Shown one piece after another: positions 1-9,561 of a DNA stretch of 41,562 nt (the first letter of the stretch is position 1; each line of letters starts with the position of its first letter). The position numbers and the translations under genes were made by a program. This DNA comes from Spartobacteria bacterium (GTDB taxonomy: Bacteria > Verrucomicrobiota > Verrucomicrobiia > Chthoniobacterales > UBA10450), in the NCBI GenBank assembly GCA_003169695.1, contig PNAS01000080.1:1-41562 (forward strand), given 5' to 3'. The notes below the pieces were generated by a model. The model was not told the origin of the DNA. It saw nothing but the letters and a program-made list of their open reading frames with translations, and did no database searches.

Positions 1-133
1 GGTGTTGGGGTTGGGGTTGGGGTTGGGGTTGGTGGCGTCGGCGTCGGCGTCGGCGTCGGCGTTGGCGGTGTCGGTGTCTCGATTGGAGTGGAAGTTGGAG
101 TTGGCGATGCCGTCGGCGTAGGAGTCGGCGTAG
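1..133. repeat. Hexanucleotide-like repeat encoding a Pro-Thr tract
   Basis: GT-rich plus strand (units such as ggcgtc and gggttg) reads as Pro-Thr on the minus strand. It is the second linker of the secreted hydrolase and is cut by the window edge. Confidence 0.8.
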
Positions 134-1604
134 AGGACGGTAATGTTGTAGCGCTTGCAACATTGGACAGGGCAGAGTTCCCGCGAGAATTAAACGCGCG
201 TACTCGATAATAATAGGTCGTTGCTGCCGTGCGCCCACTATCTGTGTATGTGGTGACATTAACGCCAGGACTAGCGACTAAGGCAAAACTTACGCCGTCG
301 TTAGATCGTTGAATCTGAAAACCAGTCTCGTTCGTTGAATTATCAGTCCACGAGAGAGCAATCTGGCTCGATGAGATTGCACCTGCTAAAAGATTTGTTG
401 GCGCCGTGGGTGGCTGACCAGGGCTAGGCGTTGGCGTCACTGTCCCTGTTGGCGTAGGTGTGGGTGCCGGACTCGCGGTCGGACTTGGAGTCGGTGTTGG
501 CGTGTCACCTGGAGTTGGCGTTCCGGTCGGAGTCGCCGTCTCAATTGGGGTCGCCGTTGCTGTTGCGGTCGGAGTCGGCGTCCCACCGGGAGTTGGTGTT
601 GGTCCAGGTGTGGGAGTCGCAGTCAGAGCGGTGAACAGGGCCGTGAGACCATCGGCAGAATCTTGAATAGTGTGGCCCATTTTAGGAACCAATTGCTGGA
701 CGATCATTGGTTGCTGTGCCTGGACTAAGACCTGATAATAATCATTGACGTGATTTCGTACGCTAAGATCGTCGTTGCCGCCCACAATGATCTGCACTCT
801 GGTGGTCGGATAATTGTATTGGATACCACCAGTTTCAACGCTATTCGCAATCCAGGTGTCGGTAAAGGATGGATCATGTGCCACGCAAGGCCCCCAATCC
901 GGAGCCTTGTAACCAAACGAAGAATCTACTGATGTCTGGTTACTTTTGATATAGGCGTACCCTTCCTGCAAGAGGCACCCTTTAGCAATCGCCGCGAACG
1001 GAGGACCGGAAGTAGGGATTGCTACATCAATAATATCAGCAATCCCGTAGGACGAAAGTGCATAGGTAATTTGAGAGGCTCCCGAAGAGTTACCCGTGAC
1101 ACAGAATCCACCCTGTAGCCCGAGCGGAGCATACAAGTTGTCATGCACCCACTGGATTGCCGTTGCCGGTCGGCACGCCATGGCTTCCTGGCCAGATTGC
1201 ACCCCGGGCGCTGATACGAGCCAGCCGTTATCTCCCCAGCGAACCTGCACTATCTCAAATCCGTCGTCTAGAAGTGACTGGAGAAATGGCTGGGCCAAAG
1301 TAGTAGAGCCACTGGCTGACCAGAAGGTACCACCCACCGCTCCCGAGAAAAACACGACTAATCCTCTCGTGGAAACCGTCGGTTTTTGATCGGAAATCGA
1401 TCCAGTAATTTGGACGAGACCGGGACAGATAACTGTAAAGTCAGTGCAGGTAGACCCGGTTGGACAATTAATCGTAGTTGGCATCCCCAGCATCAGTGTG
1501 CCTAGCGGACGTCCTGGCGGATCGTTTGCGTTGAGTGCATGGCCCATTAAAGCTATTGCTACTATCGCTATTAGAATCGAACGCTTTTGCTGGAGTTTTT
1601 TCAC
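1..1604 (-). CDS. Secreted alpha/beta hydrolase with FN3 domain and Pro-Thr linkers (C-terminus beyond window)
   Basis: Translating the minus strand from a GTG at 1604 gives an uninterrupted frame to base 1 (about 534 residues, no stop). It opens with a signal peptide ([20 protein letters not shown]). An alpha/beta-hydrolase domain follows, with nucleophile motif GNSSG (Ser about 173), acid candidate in GGNDD (Asp about 278) and His in MGHT (about 311). A PT-rich linker spans roughly 325-395, a fibronectin type III domain about 398-487, and a second PT tract runs off the edge. The architecture fits an extracellular esterase or polymer depolymerase; the substrate is unknown. The start is tentative: there is no textbook ribosome site, GGGAG lies 14 bases upstream, and an in-frame ATT sits closer to it. 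It is the last leftward gene of the polysaccharide locus and may be a separate unit. Confidence 0.8.
   Translation of the reverse strand, partial: MKKLQQKRSILIAIVAIALMGHALNANDPPGRPLGTLMLGMPTTINCPTGSTCTDFTVICPGLVQITGSISDQKPTVSTRGLVVFFSGAVGGTFWSASGSTTLAQPFLQSLLDDGFEIVQVRWGDNGWLVSAPGVQSGQEAMACRPATAIQWVHDNLYAPLGLQGGFCVTGNSSGASQITYALSSYGIADIIDVAIPTSGPPFAAIAKGCLLQEGYAYIKSNQTSVDSSFGYKAPDWGPCVAHDPSFTDTWIANSVETGGIQYNYPTTRVQIIVGGNDDLSVRNHVNDYYQVLVQAQQPMIVQQLVPKMGHTIQDSADGLTALFTALTATPTPGPTPTPGGTPTPTATATATPIETATPTGTPTPGDTPTPTPSPTASPAPTPTPTGTVTPTPSPGQPPTAPTNLLAGAISSSQIALSWTDNSTNETGFQIQRSNDGVSFALVASPGVNVTTYTDSGRTAATTYYYRVRAFNSRGNSALSNVASATTLPSSTPTPTPTASPTPTSTPIETPTPPTPTPTPTPTPPTPTPTPTPT
423..623. repeat. 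Degenerate Pro-Thr coding repeat (linker 1 of the hydrolase)
   Basis: Imperfect 6-base units on the plus strand encode a Pro/Thr/Ala/Gly-rich linker on the minus strand, between the catalytic and FN3 domains. It is more diverged than the tract at 38463-38688, so probably less prone to slippage. Confidence 0.7.
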
Positions 1605-1879
1605 AATTATAATGAGCGCTCCCGGACTTCGTCAGCCCGTCCGAGGTGCGTTGGAACAGATGACCTAATCGGTCTTGCTCTTATCAGGTTTACGCGAGCC
1701 TGTGAAGCTTTATTTAGGTTGTTACCACGAATGCGTAGTGGTGGTGGACCTGCCTGCGCTAGGGCTACCTGAACAGTTTTTCCCGAGAAGATGGCGGCGT
1801 GGCAGAGCTGCGTCGGAGGACTGAACGCAGAGGTCAGCCTGGTGATTAGTGGATGGTTGAGCGTACCTGAAGTGAATCC

Positions 1880-3010
1880 TTATTCACCAGTTGCCACGGC
1901 CGGCTCCGGACGCATCGGAGTTAGCGGCTTGCTAGCACGATCGCCGTAGATCTGAGTAAAGATTTCATCCATGATTTGGGCCGTAAGAATGATTTCACGG
2001 TACGGAATTGGAGGCGGGCCACCCAGACGGATGCTATTGTAAAAGCGCTCGATCAATTCCTTCATTCCAAAGTCTTGATAAAGACGTCTGCGGATGAAGT
2101 CGGCAACGTTCAGCCTCAGGTTTCTGAGGTGTTCCAGGGCATTGTTCAACGGTGGAACGAAATAAGTGAGATAGCTTTTAAACGAACGGGTTTGGTTTCG
2201 GATGAGGCTTCCAGTGATAATGTCCGCACTGAGTGTGCCCGCCGGGCCGTAAATATGCAATTGGTTACGCCCTTTTATTTGAGTCGAGAAACAGAAAAAA
2301 GCCGTAGTGCCGCTCTTGTCCCGGATTAAGACCCTCAACTCATCCAGAACTTCCTGCGCACCGAGGCCCCCGAGCTCCTGGCTTTGATGGGCCTTGGCAA
2401 CAACTTCAGTCAGTTCGTCATCGAGAAATTCGGCTAATTTGGCAATGCCATGGCTGATAATATTGTGAAATAGTTGCCCTGGAAGTTGGCGGACCCAATG
2501 GGCGGGATTTCCAAGGACCGGCCCCACATAACTTGTGTCTCCTAAATCGTACGACCAATAGCTTTCCAAGTGGACAGGCTTTCCGCCAAGAAATCCTTTC
2601 CGCGCAAGCCGGCGCATTTCAAGCATCTCGAGCGTAAATTGATAATTATGGCCGACCGTCATTTTTAAACCGCATTTGTCGGCGAAGTCGATGAGCGCCT
2701 GCGCGTCCTCCGCTGTGATAGCAAAGGGTTTCTCCAGGTAGACATGACTCCCAGCCCTGAGGCATTGGCTGGCGAGAGAAAAATGGCTCTGCGGAGGTGT
2801 GGTGATGTGAACGGCGTCGGGCTTGGCGACCTTCAACATCTCGTCTACCTCGGAGAAGCAACTGGATATTTGAAAACGATCTCCGAGTTGGCGCGCCATG
2901 AGCAGTTCCCGATCGCATAGCGCAACAATCCTGCAGTCAGTGATTCGCCGAATGGCATTAACATGCTGATCGGCAACTTTGCCACAACCAATAATGGCGA
3001 CACGGAGCAT
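1880..3010 (-). CDS. Gfo/Idh/MocA-family NAD(P)-dependent oxidoreductase
   Basis: 376 residues from ATG. The N-terminal Rossmann fold carries IGCGKVADQHVNAI at about residues 7-20, and the family hallmark EKPFAIT lies near residues 94-100, followed by VGHNYQF. Family members oxidise or reduce sugars and nucleotide sugars with NAD(P). It is clearly more distant from the two other oxidoreductases in the window (12952-13983 and 22906-23997), which share GCGYWGPNL instead of GCGKVADQH. It lies 57 bases downstream of the SDR epimerase on the same strand, so it is probably a sugar-modifying enzyme of the polysaccharide locus. A GTGAAT/ATTCAC inverted repeat overlaps the stop codon (1872-1887). The exact substrate cannot be read from the sequence. 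Confidence 0.88.
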   Translation of the reverse strand: MLRVAIIGCGKVADQHVNAIRRITDCRIVALCDRELLMARQLGDRFQISSCFSEVDEMLKVAKPDAVHITTPPQSHFSLASQCLRAGSHVYLEKPFAITAEDAQALIDFADKCGLKMTVGHNYQFTLEMLEMRRLARKGFLGGKPVHLESYWSYDLGDTSYVGPVLGNPAHWVRQLPGQLFHNIISHGIAKLAEFLDDELTEVVAKAHQSQELGGLGAQEVLDELRVLIRDKSGTTAFFCFSTQIKGRNQLHIYGPAGTLSADIITGSLIRNQTRSFKSYLTYFVPPLNNALEHLRNLRLNVADFIRRRLYQDFGMKELIERFYNSIRLGGPPPIPYREIILTAQIMDEIFTQIYGDRASKPLTPMRPEPAVATGE

Positions 3011-3067
3011 AAGATGCAGAGATCAGCGGTCAGAGTGTGGAAAGCCTCAGAGTTCTAACGCTTCACG

Positions 3068-4123
3068 TTACACTGTTCCGTTCGTCCCGAATTGGCTCAA
3101 GTAGGATGCCATGGCCTGCGCCATCGGCACTCGCGGTTCCCAACCGAGCTTTTCGTGAAGGTTCCGATTGGAATAACGGTTGCCTTTCCACTCCGCGGCG
3201 CAGCGACGACGATTGAACGCCGGTGGCAACTGGCCCTTTGACCATTTTGAGTATTTCTCCCAGAGCAGACATATTCCGTAGGCCAAAGGATACGGAATAG
3301 AAATTGAGCGAAAGCCCTTTGCTGCTTTGCGATACGCCTCCAGGAATTGCCGGCTCGTAAGGAGTTCATTATCTACCACGTTGAAGGTTTCTCCATCTAC
3401 CCCGGGTTTGAGACCCGCCAGCACGATGGCTTCCGCGCAGTTATCAACAAACGTCAATGGCAGAATATTGTTTCTCCCAAGATGAATAAAAATTCCAAAG
3501 GTATCGACCCCAATCCGGCCGCTTAACTCCCGTTTGCCGGCTCCGAAAACCGCGCCGGGCCGCACAATCACGTGGGGCAAACCATTGTTCCTGCCGTATT
3601 CTCTGACAAGCTCTTCCTGTTTCAGTTTCCCAAAACCATAAGCATCAAAGCGCTCCTGAGGTTCTTCTTCCAAGGGGCAAGTCTCGTCGAGGAGGGCGCC
3701 GCGTTTCAGCCTCAGGTTCGAATAGACGGCAAAGGAACTAATATTCACAAACCGCTTGGGCTTTCCAAATTTAAGAAATGCATCCAGCAGATTTCGGGTG
3801 GCCAAAGCCGAATTCATGAACGCGCCTGCAAAGGATTTATCAAATCCGGCCGCCAGATGGTAAATAATCGAAACTCCTTCCGTGGCTTTCTCGCAGTCAT
3901 CGCGCGAAAGGAGATCGCCTATAATCAACTCGACATTCTCTCCGGCATCGAATTGGTCGAGCGCTTTCTCAAGACGGCCAAGTTGGCTGGAGGGTCGAAC
4001 GAAACAATGGAGCTTCGAAAACCCATACTCGAGAAGGATCTCGACGACTTTGGCTCCGATAAAACCGTTCGACCCTGTGACCAGAATCCGATCACCCGGT
4101 GAGGCGATATACGCCAAATTCAT
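3068..4123 (-). CDS. NAD-dependent epimerase/dehydratase (extended SDR)
   Basis: 351 residues from ATG. The glycine-rich nucleotide-binding motif TGSNGFIGAKVVEIL is at about residues 17-31, the HLAAG segment is present, and the catalytic YxxxK appears as YGFGKLK, preceded by the usual Ser-containing strand (NISSFAVYS). This is the nucleotide-sugar epimerase/dehydratase/reductase superfamily. The C-terminal substrate domain is divergent, so 4-epimerase, dehydratase and reductase cannot be distinguished. It sits upstream of the Gfo/Idh oxidoreductase (57-base gap) and may act with it on one sugar precursor. Confidence 0.88.
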   Translation of the reverse strand: MNLAYIASPGDRILVTGSNGFIGAKVVEILLEYGFSKLHCFVRPSSQLGRLEKALDQFDAGENVELIIGDLLSRDDCEKATEGVSIIYHLAAGFDKSFAGAFMNSALATRNLLDAFLKFGKPKRFVNISSFAVYSNLRLKRGALLDETCPLEEEPQERFDAYGFGKLKQEELVREYGRNNGLPHVIVRPGAVFGAGKRELSGRIGVDTFGIFIHLGRNNILPLTFVDNCAEAIVLAGLKPGVDGETFNVVDNELLTSRQFLEAYRKAAKGFRSISIPYPLAYGICLLWEKYSKWSKGQLPPAFNRRRCAAEWKGNRYSNRNLHEKLGWEPRVPMAQAMASYLSQFGTNGTV

Positions 4124-4422
4124 TGCAAAATGTAAAAGAGCGGTGGAGGACCGAAGTTGTCAGATGTTAAATGATCAGTCGCGCCAAAGCCGTTTCGGCG
4201 GCAGTGCGAGAATGGATGACGGGCCAGGCTAATGCATGTATATCCGCGTCATCCGCGGTGCTATTCGAATTAGAACGGAGGATATGCACCCGTTAAATCG
4301 TTGAAACTTAAAGAGTTGAAATGGTAAAAAGAACGAAGACTCAAGAACGGAGGTCATGAATCAGAGGACGGAGGACCAGAGCCCTATCTTGAGCTAGCCG
4401 AATGGGAAGAGGTAAAACCTAT
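4124..4422. other. Intergenic spacer, no gene seen
   Basis: About 300 bases between the SDR gene and the beta-helix gene hold no convincing reading frame. Around 4335-4385 there is a loose reiteration of short GA-rich words (cggaggtcatgaatcagagg followed by acggaggac), resembling degenerate intergenic tandem words rather than a gene. No clear rho-independent terminator was found. Confidence 0.5.
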
Positions 4423-6201
4423 TTAAGGAATGACCCTAAGATTCTGAGGTGCGCTAGGCGGCACGTCACTCACTAAGGGATGCGGATAAATGTAAGGGCC
4501 GGTGTAATCCACTCCATTAAGAGCCGCGACGAATTTGGCAGACACCGCTGAGGGAGTTGAATTCGCGGGAAATCCGTTGCCAAGGTTGAAATAATCCCGG
4601 TTCTCCTGGAACGTCGGAAAACTGCTTCCGATAGTCATCCCGCTCGTCCCGGTGTTGTTCCAGTAGTAGATTGGCTCGAGAGCTTGACGCGGCCACGCAA
4701 CGGTATTTCCCATTGCCGTGTTGATCGGAGTCGCGCCCGCCACTACATCGCCTTTGCCGGCGCCGCCTTGATCCAGTGACCTAAGAATTTGGTGTATTGC
4801 GTATCCGTCATTGGCGTCGAAAAACATTGCCGGTCCATAGGTTCCGTCCAAGTGAAAAGTGATTGTGTTAGCCGTATTTGACTCGATGAACGAGCCATAG
4901 CGACCAAATCCCTGCGAAAGAGTGACCAGTTGTGTCGTATTTGTAATACTGTATCCGACCCACTGATTCGTAGTCCAATTTTTAGTTGTGTCGACTAGAA
5001 CCGCAGACCCATTGCTCCCGTGATGCGTTCCACTAACATACAGGTATGGAGGGTGACCCGTTACGTTTGTTCCATTTCCCTCCGTGTCATTTAAATCCCA
5101 AGGACTTGTTCCATCTGCCGCGAGTGAGGGGGATGCGGATGTTCCTGCTGTTGCCCCCCAAGTTGAAAATGGCCAGAACTCGCGGTATTGCGTAATGGAT
5201 TTCATCGGTGTGGCAAGGCCATTTACGACGTTGTCATGGTAAAGAGAACCTCCCCCTCGCAATTGACCGCCGTTGTCGGCTCCGTGCGTGTCATTAACGA
5301 TGTTATTATAATTCTCATTGCACCGTCCGCCTCGCAAACGACCGCTCGACTCTGTACCGTGGTCGCCCCCGCCGAATGCGCAGTTATTGGCTATGTTGTG
5401 CCGGTAAACATATCTCCCACCGCCGTAGCAATCGGGTCCACTCATGTTGGTGTGATTGTGAGTGTTCGGATTGTTGAATACGTTGTCCTCCACAAAGACA
5501 AACTTCTCAGTTCCGTAATAGGGATAATCAGCCCACGATCCGTCCCCAAACTGGTTTGTCCCCCCCCCCCACGTCGCATGCATCACCAGAACAGACTGGT
5601 CCGCACCGTCGATCCGTCCGTCGAAAAGGCAATGATCTACCACTCCATAAATCCAGCCAGCGACCTGTAAGCAGTTGGATTGATAAAGCTGATCGAAATG
5701 GCAATGATCGATTCTGACTGATCGGCACAGTCCGGTAATAGTGCCTACAGTAACGATTCCGTTCGGCCCTTCCGGGGACGTGATAGAGCCTTTTCGGAAA
5801 GTAATCCCGCTGAGACGAAATGATTGACCAGCACTCACCTTTACTTTCATAGCTGTTCCTTGACTAGGGGCACCTCTAGTCACGTCATCGAGAATAACGG
5901 TCAGGTCATCGCCTGGGTTCGCGTTTGCACCTAAAAGTGTGATGCCTTTAGTAATGGTAAGACCCGACGTCCAACTCGCCGTTCCCACAGGCAGTACGAC
6001 CGTATCGCCATCTGAAGCCGAGCCGATGGCTGATGTAACGTCTGCGAGCGAAGCGCTTTGGGCGTTGATAGTCGTGCCTTCGGCCTGAGTCGGAACCGTT
6101 AAAAGGATGCCCGTTATAAGGATCGCGCAGCAGACAAATCGAAGTCCTCCCCGTAAAGCTACGGCGCCCCCAAGTTTCAAAGTATTATTCACAATAACCA
6201 T
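4423..6201 (-). CDS. Secreted right-handed parallel beta-helix protein
   Basis: The open frame extends upstream to 6444, but the ATG at 6201 is preferred: it removes overlap with the upstream gene and begins just before a signal peptide (LRFVCCAILITGILLTVPTQAEG). That gives 592 residues. The mature part has the parallel beta-helix look of polysaccharide lyases and surface adhesins: repeated short strands, many Asn/Gly/His turns (VRIDHCHFDQL, VDHCLFDGR, VFVEDNVFNN, YRHNIANN). It is a tandem paralogue of residues about 525-1082 of the upstream protein. It ends at PPSAPQNLRVIP, which resembles the first strand of an FN3 domain that is then missing. A run of eleven G encodes its WGGG motif (see 5560-5570). 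The role is inferred: polysaccharide binding or cleavage outside the cell. Confidence 0.82.
   Translation of the reverse strand: MVIVNNTLKLGGAVALRGGLRFVCCAILITGILLTVPTQAEGTTINAQSASLADVTSAIGSASDGDTVVLPVGTASWTSGLTITKGITLLGANANPGDDLTVILDDVTRGAPSQGTAMKVKVSAGQSFRLSGITFRKGSITSPEGPNGIVTVGTITGLCRSVRIDHCHFDQLYQSNCLQVAGWIYGVVDHCLFDGRIDGADQSVLVMHATWGGGTNQFGDGSWADYPYYGTEKFVFVEDNVFNNPNTHNHTNMSGPDCYGGGRYVYRHNIANNCAFGGGDHGTESSGRLRGGRCNENYNNIVNDTHGADNGGQLRGGGSLYHDNVVNGLATPMKSITQYREFWPFSTWGATAGTSASPSLAADGTSPWDLNDTEGNGTNVTGHPPYLYVSGTHHGSNGSAVLVDTTKNWTTNQWVGYSITNTTQLVTLSQGFGRYGSFIESNTANTITFHLDGTYGPAMFFDANDGYAIHQILRSLDQGGAGKGDVVAGATPINTAMGNTVAWPRQALEPIYYWNNTGTSGMTIGSSFPTFQENRDYFNLGNGFPANSTPSAVSAKFVAALNGVDYTGPYIYPHPLVSDVPPSAPQNLRVIP
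5560..5570. repeat. Homopolymer C11 (G11 on the coding strand) inside the beta-helix gene
   Basis: Eleven consecutive C on the plus strand. On the coding strand T+G11 reads Trp-Gly-Gly-Gly. The upstream paralogue encodes the same WGGG with mixed codons (tgg gga gga ggt), so the protein does not require the homopolymer. Confidence 0.9.
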
Positions 6202-6277
6202 TATTACTATAGCATTATGTGTGCCAAACCTGCGAAGCCCCTCCTGAAGGAACGAAATCACAACTGCCAGGTGAACG

Positions 6278-9200
6278 TCAGTTCCCGATGGGTCTCGCAC
6301 CGTGAACCGCGGGAGAAGACGCCGGCTGGCTGACCAACGGATGCGGATACGGGTACGGCCCGCTGTAGTCTTGTCCATTGAGCGCAGCCACATACTTTGA
6401 GGACACCGACGGAGGCGTGCCGTTTGCAGCGAATCCGTTGCCAAGATTGTAATAATCCCGGTTGGATTGAATTGATGGATAATTGCTCCGGCCAGTTATT
6501 CCACTGGTTCCTCCATTATTCCAGTAATAGACCGGTTCCAAAGCCTGATGTGGCCACGCAATAGTATTCGCAGCTCCCGTGTTGATCGGGTTTCCGCGAA
6601 AATCATTTGCCAGTAAATCGCCTTTGCCTCTTCCTGGCTGGTCAAGCGCGGCAAGAACCTTATCAATTTCGTAACCATCACCGGCGTTGAAAAACATTGG
6701 CACCCCGTACGTGTTGTCTATATGAAAGGTAATTATGTTAGCAGTGTTCGAGAGAATGAATGAAGCGTACTGAAATGTGTCCCCGGCTTTACTCCTCACT
6801 TGTTGCGTCGTGTTTGTAACAGTGTAACCGACCCACTGGTTCGTTGCCCAAGGCATTCCGGCGACTACGAGTGTCGAGGCATTGTCCGAGCCGGTATGTT
6901 TTCCGCTCTCATAGGCTCCGTGAGAATCGTTTAAGTCCCAAGGATTCTTCCCATTCGCCCCTCCCCAAATGTGGAAAGGCCAGAACTCGCGGTAACAGGT
7001 AAGATTCCTAAAAGGGGTTCCCAATCCGTTAATAGTGTTATCATGAAGAAGCGACGTTCCTCCACGGAGCTGACCACCACCAGCCTTCCCTTGAGTGCTC
7101 GTAAGAGTATTATCATACGTCTCGTTACAACGCCCGCTGCGCAGTCGTCCACTGGACTCCGTCCCGTGGGCACCTCCACCTAAGCCACAATTGTTTATAG
7201 TGTTATGGCGGGAAACGTATCTGCCTCCACCATAGCAGTCCACGCTCATGTTTGTCTGATTAGGGGCCGGGTTATTCAAAATACAGTCCTCAATAAAGAT
7301 AAATTTTTCACTTCCAAAATAAGGAGGATCAGCCCACGATCCATCTCCAAAACGATTTGCACCTCCTCCCCATGAGGTATGCATCACCAATATAGACTGG
7401 TCAGCGCCAGGGTTTCGTCCGTCGAAAATGCAGTGATCTACCACTCCGTAAATCCAACCGCCAATCTGTAGATAATTATTGGAATAAAGCCCATCGAAAT
7501 GGCAGTGATCAATTCTAAACGATTTGCATGGTGAATTACCAGTTGAATTAGCTGAAACAGTTCCGTTGTTGGATTGTTGACCCTTTTGGGTGAAGGCGGA
7601 GCCGTTCCGAAAAGTTATTCCCGTCATGCGGAACGATTGAGCAGGAGTAAGTGTAATAGCTATCGCTCTTCCCTGGTCAGGCGGGCGTCGCGTAACATCA
7701 TCGAGAATAATTGTTCGATCATCACCTGGATTGGCGTTTGCGCCCCGTAGCGTTATGCTTTTCGTAATGTAGAGGCTCGAAGTCCAACTCGCAGTTCCCG
7801 CAGGCAATACCACCGTGTCACCATCCGAAGCCGAGCCAATAGCTGAACTGACATCTGCGAGCAAAACGCTTTTGGCATTAATGATAGCGCCTCCGGCCTG
7901 ACCAAGAACAGTCAAGAAGATGCCCGCCATGAGGATGCCGCAGGTAAGTCTCATTCCTCTCATTGGGAGAGGCGCATTTCCCGTAGAGGTGCGGCACCGC
8001 AAGGCAACCCGCGAATGCCTATGAGATATTTGCAGATTCCGATTCCCATCCGGGAGATAAGCCAGTTCCAATTCCTCTTCTGACTCGCCGGCCTCGAAAG
8101 ATGGTTCCATAGCAGGGAAGCGAGGACTCGGATAGTCCATAGCAATGATATAAAAAACAAACCAGACCAGATTAAGCCCTTTAAAGGAGGCCTCCGTCCA
8201 ATTGTAAGCTACTACAGCGAGAAGAAAACCCAACCGAAACCGGCCCCATTCACAATTCGTCAAAAGCTCTAAACGTATTTTCCGGAAAGTTCCAATGATC
8301 ACTCCCGCCAGCATAAAAAGTCCAAGCCCCCCCAGATTCAAATACATTTCAAGATAGCCATTGTGAGCTTCGGTGGGATGCCACCAGTGCGTTTCCCATA
8401 GCGTTTTCAGCCGGTCGCCCATCCAAAAACTTTCAAAACCTGTACCGAAGATCGGATTCGTCTGGAATGCCAATAACTCGCCCCAGAGGTTTTCCCTTCC
8501 GCTTACGGTGCTGACATGGCCGGTAAGCTCCACCACATATTCAAAAATCCCGAACGAGAGTTCCGCCACTACCAACGTGACGGCGGCCAGTATTATATAC
8601 GTGCCGATTAACCTCTTGTTCACGAACCGCAGGTTAGCCAGTACCATGATTAGCATTGCGATCAGCATCGACAAAAGTGGTGTCATGCTATTCGCCTTCC
8701 GAGTAAGGTAACAAATCATGAACAGCAAACCGCCGATTAAGTAAAGTTCTTCTCGTCTAGCTCTGCTCCGTTCACTCCGCCAGGTCTGCAGCAACTGCCA
8801 GAAGAAAAAGAAACCGAGGATCAAGCAGACGGCACCCAGTCCGTTTTTCGTATTGCAGATGCCCCTATTACTGGCCAGGCCCGACCACTCATCGAATCGA
8901 CGGCCTATTCCTTCGTAGTATTTAATGACCAGGATCGAAAAAGGAAGTAGAATGTAAGCGCTTCTTTTCATCAACCGTGCGAGCGACTCCTGCGGGTCGG
9001 GCTCAGTTAGGACAATCAATGCCATAATCGGATGACCCAGTATTTTGATCCAGCGCTTAAAGGCGACGAAGGGAGAATCAGCCCAAACAATTGCTACAAA
9101 ACAGTAGACTAGAAATACGATGAGCCATCCGTTGTTCCGAGCAACCTCTGAAAGGCTGACCTGCCTTTTATTAAGGACGCAAAAGCCCCAGATGATCAAC

Positions 9201-9526
9201 GTGAAGTAGACCAATGCGTCGAGCGGATTTCCCTCTTCCATCGCCGTCGCACCCCCCCAAGACACTCCGAAAGTATTGAGCCATTGCGTGGGGGCTCTCG
9301 ATCCAAGGAGTAACATCCACAGAAGCGGAAGCCAAAGTGCGCTCGTTACATTGGAACGCTCGCGAAAGTCCCGCCGCCAAAGAAAGACGACGAAGGCAAC
9401 TGTGAGAAGCAGCGCCAGCGTTGGCGGCAGTTCCACGCCAAAGATGCTCGCAAGAGGGATTTCGATTCGATTCACTAGTACAGATTCTTGAATTACTTTA
9501 GCCTGTCGTTGGTTGAAGCCTCGCAC
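6278..9526 (-). CDS. O-antigen ligase/polymerase-like membrane protein fused in frame to a secreted beta-helix protein
   Basis: One open frame of 1082 codons from GTG (9526), with two parts. Residues about 1-470 are a polytopic membrane protein with roughly ten hydrophobic segments and the Wzy/ExoQ/O-antigen-ligase signature near 383-405 (PTEAHNGYLEMYLNLGG), preceded by NPIFGTGFESFW. A charged tail follows (471-520). Residues about 525-545 then form a second, typical signal peptide (MRLTCGILMAGIFLTVLGQ), followed by a beta-helix domain paralogous to the next gene. Possible internal ATGs are at 7963 and 7954. Two readings are possible: a real fusion, or two genes whose stop codon was lost. The first part would polymerise or ligate the polysaccharide at the inner membrane; the second would work outside. 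The N-terminal start is uncertain, since GTG codon 18 is also possible. Confidence 0.8.
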   Translation of the reverse strand: MRGFNQRQAKVIQESVLVNRIEIPLASIFGVELPPTLALLLTVAFVVFLWRRDFRERSNVTSALWLPLLWMLLLGSRAPTQWLNTFGVSWGGATAMEEGNPLDALVYFTLIIWGFCVLNKRQVSLSEVARNNGWLIVFLVYCFVAIVWADSPFVAFKRWIKILGHPIMALIVLTEPDPQESLARLMKRSAYILLPFSILVIKYYEGIGRRFDEWSGLASNRGICNTKNGLGAVCLILGFFFFWQLLQTWRSERSRARREELYLIGGLLFMICYLTRKANSMTPLLSMLIAMLIMVLANLRFVNKRLIGTYIILAAVTLVVAELSFGIFEYVVELTGHVSTVSGRENLWGELLAFQTNPIFGTGFESFWMGDRLKTLWETHWWHPTEAHNGYLEMYLNLGGLGLFMLAGVIIGTFRKIRLELLTNCEWGRFRLGFLLAVVAYNWTEASFKGLNLVWFVFYIIAMDYPSPRFPAMEPSFEAGESEEELELAYLPDGNRNLQISHRHSRVALRCRTSTGNAPLPMRGMRLTCGILMAGIFLTVLGQAGGAIINAKSVLLADVSSAIGSASDGDTVVLPAGTASWTSSLYITKSITLRGANANPGDDRTIILDDVTRRPPDQGRAIAITLTPAQSFRMTGITFRNGSAFTQKGQQSNNGTVSANSTGNSPCKSFRIDHCHFDGLYSNNYLQIGGWIYGVVDHCIFDGRNPGADQSILVMHTSWGGGANRFGDGSWADPPYFGSEKFIFIEDCILNNPAPNQTNMSVDCYGGGRYVSRHNTINNCGLGGGAHGTESSGRLRSGRCNETYDNTLTSTQGKAGGGQLRGGTSLLHDNTINGLGTPFRNLTCYREFWPFHIWGGANGKNPWDLNDSHGAYESGKHTGSDNASTLVVAGMPWATNQWVGYTVTNTTQQVRSKAGDTFQYASFILSNTANIITFHIDNTYGVPMFFNAGDGYEIDKVLAALDQPGRGKGDLLANDFRGNPINTGAANTIAWPHQALEPVYYWNNGGTSGITGRSNYPSIQSNRDYYNLGNGFAANGTPPSVSSKYVAALNGQDYSGPYPYPHPLVSQPASSPAVHGARPIGN

Positions 9527-9561
9527 TCAGATCGGCAAAGATTCTTGAGCTAAGATTGACA

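Noticed and set aside
1..133. CRISPR-like array at the left edge
   Set aside because: The repeats are contiguous 6-base units without spacers and lie in a coding frame.
460..666. Plus-strand Gly-Val-rich small frame
   Set aside because: Antisense of the PT linker of the secreted hydrolase.
6202..6444. N-terminal extension of the free beta-helix frame
   Set aside because: It overlaps the 3' end of the upstream gene and precedes a good signal peptide, so the ATG at 6201 is used.
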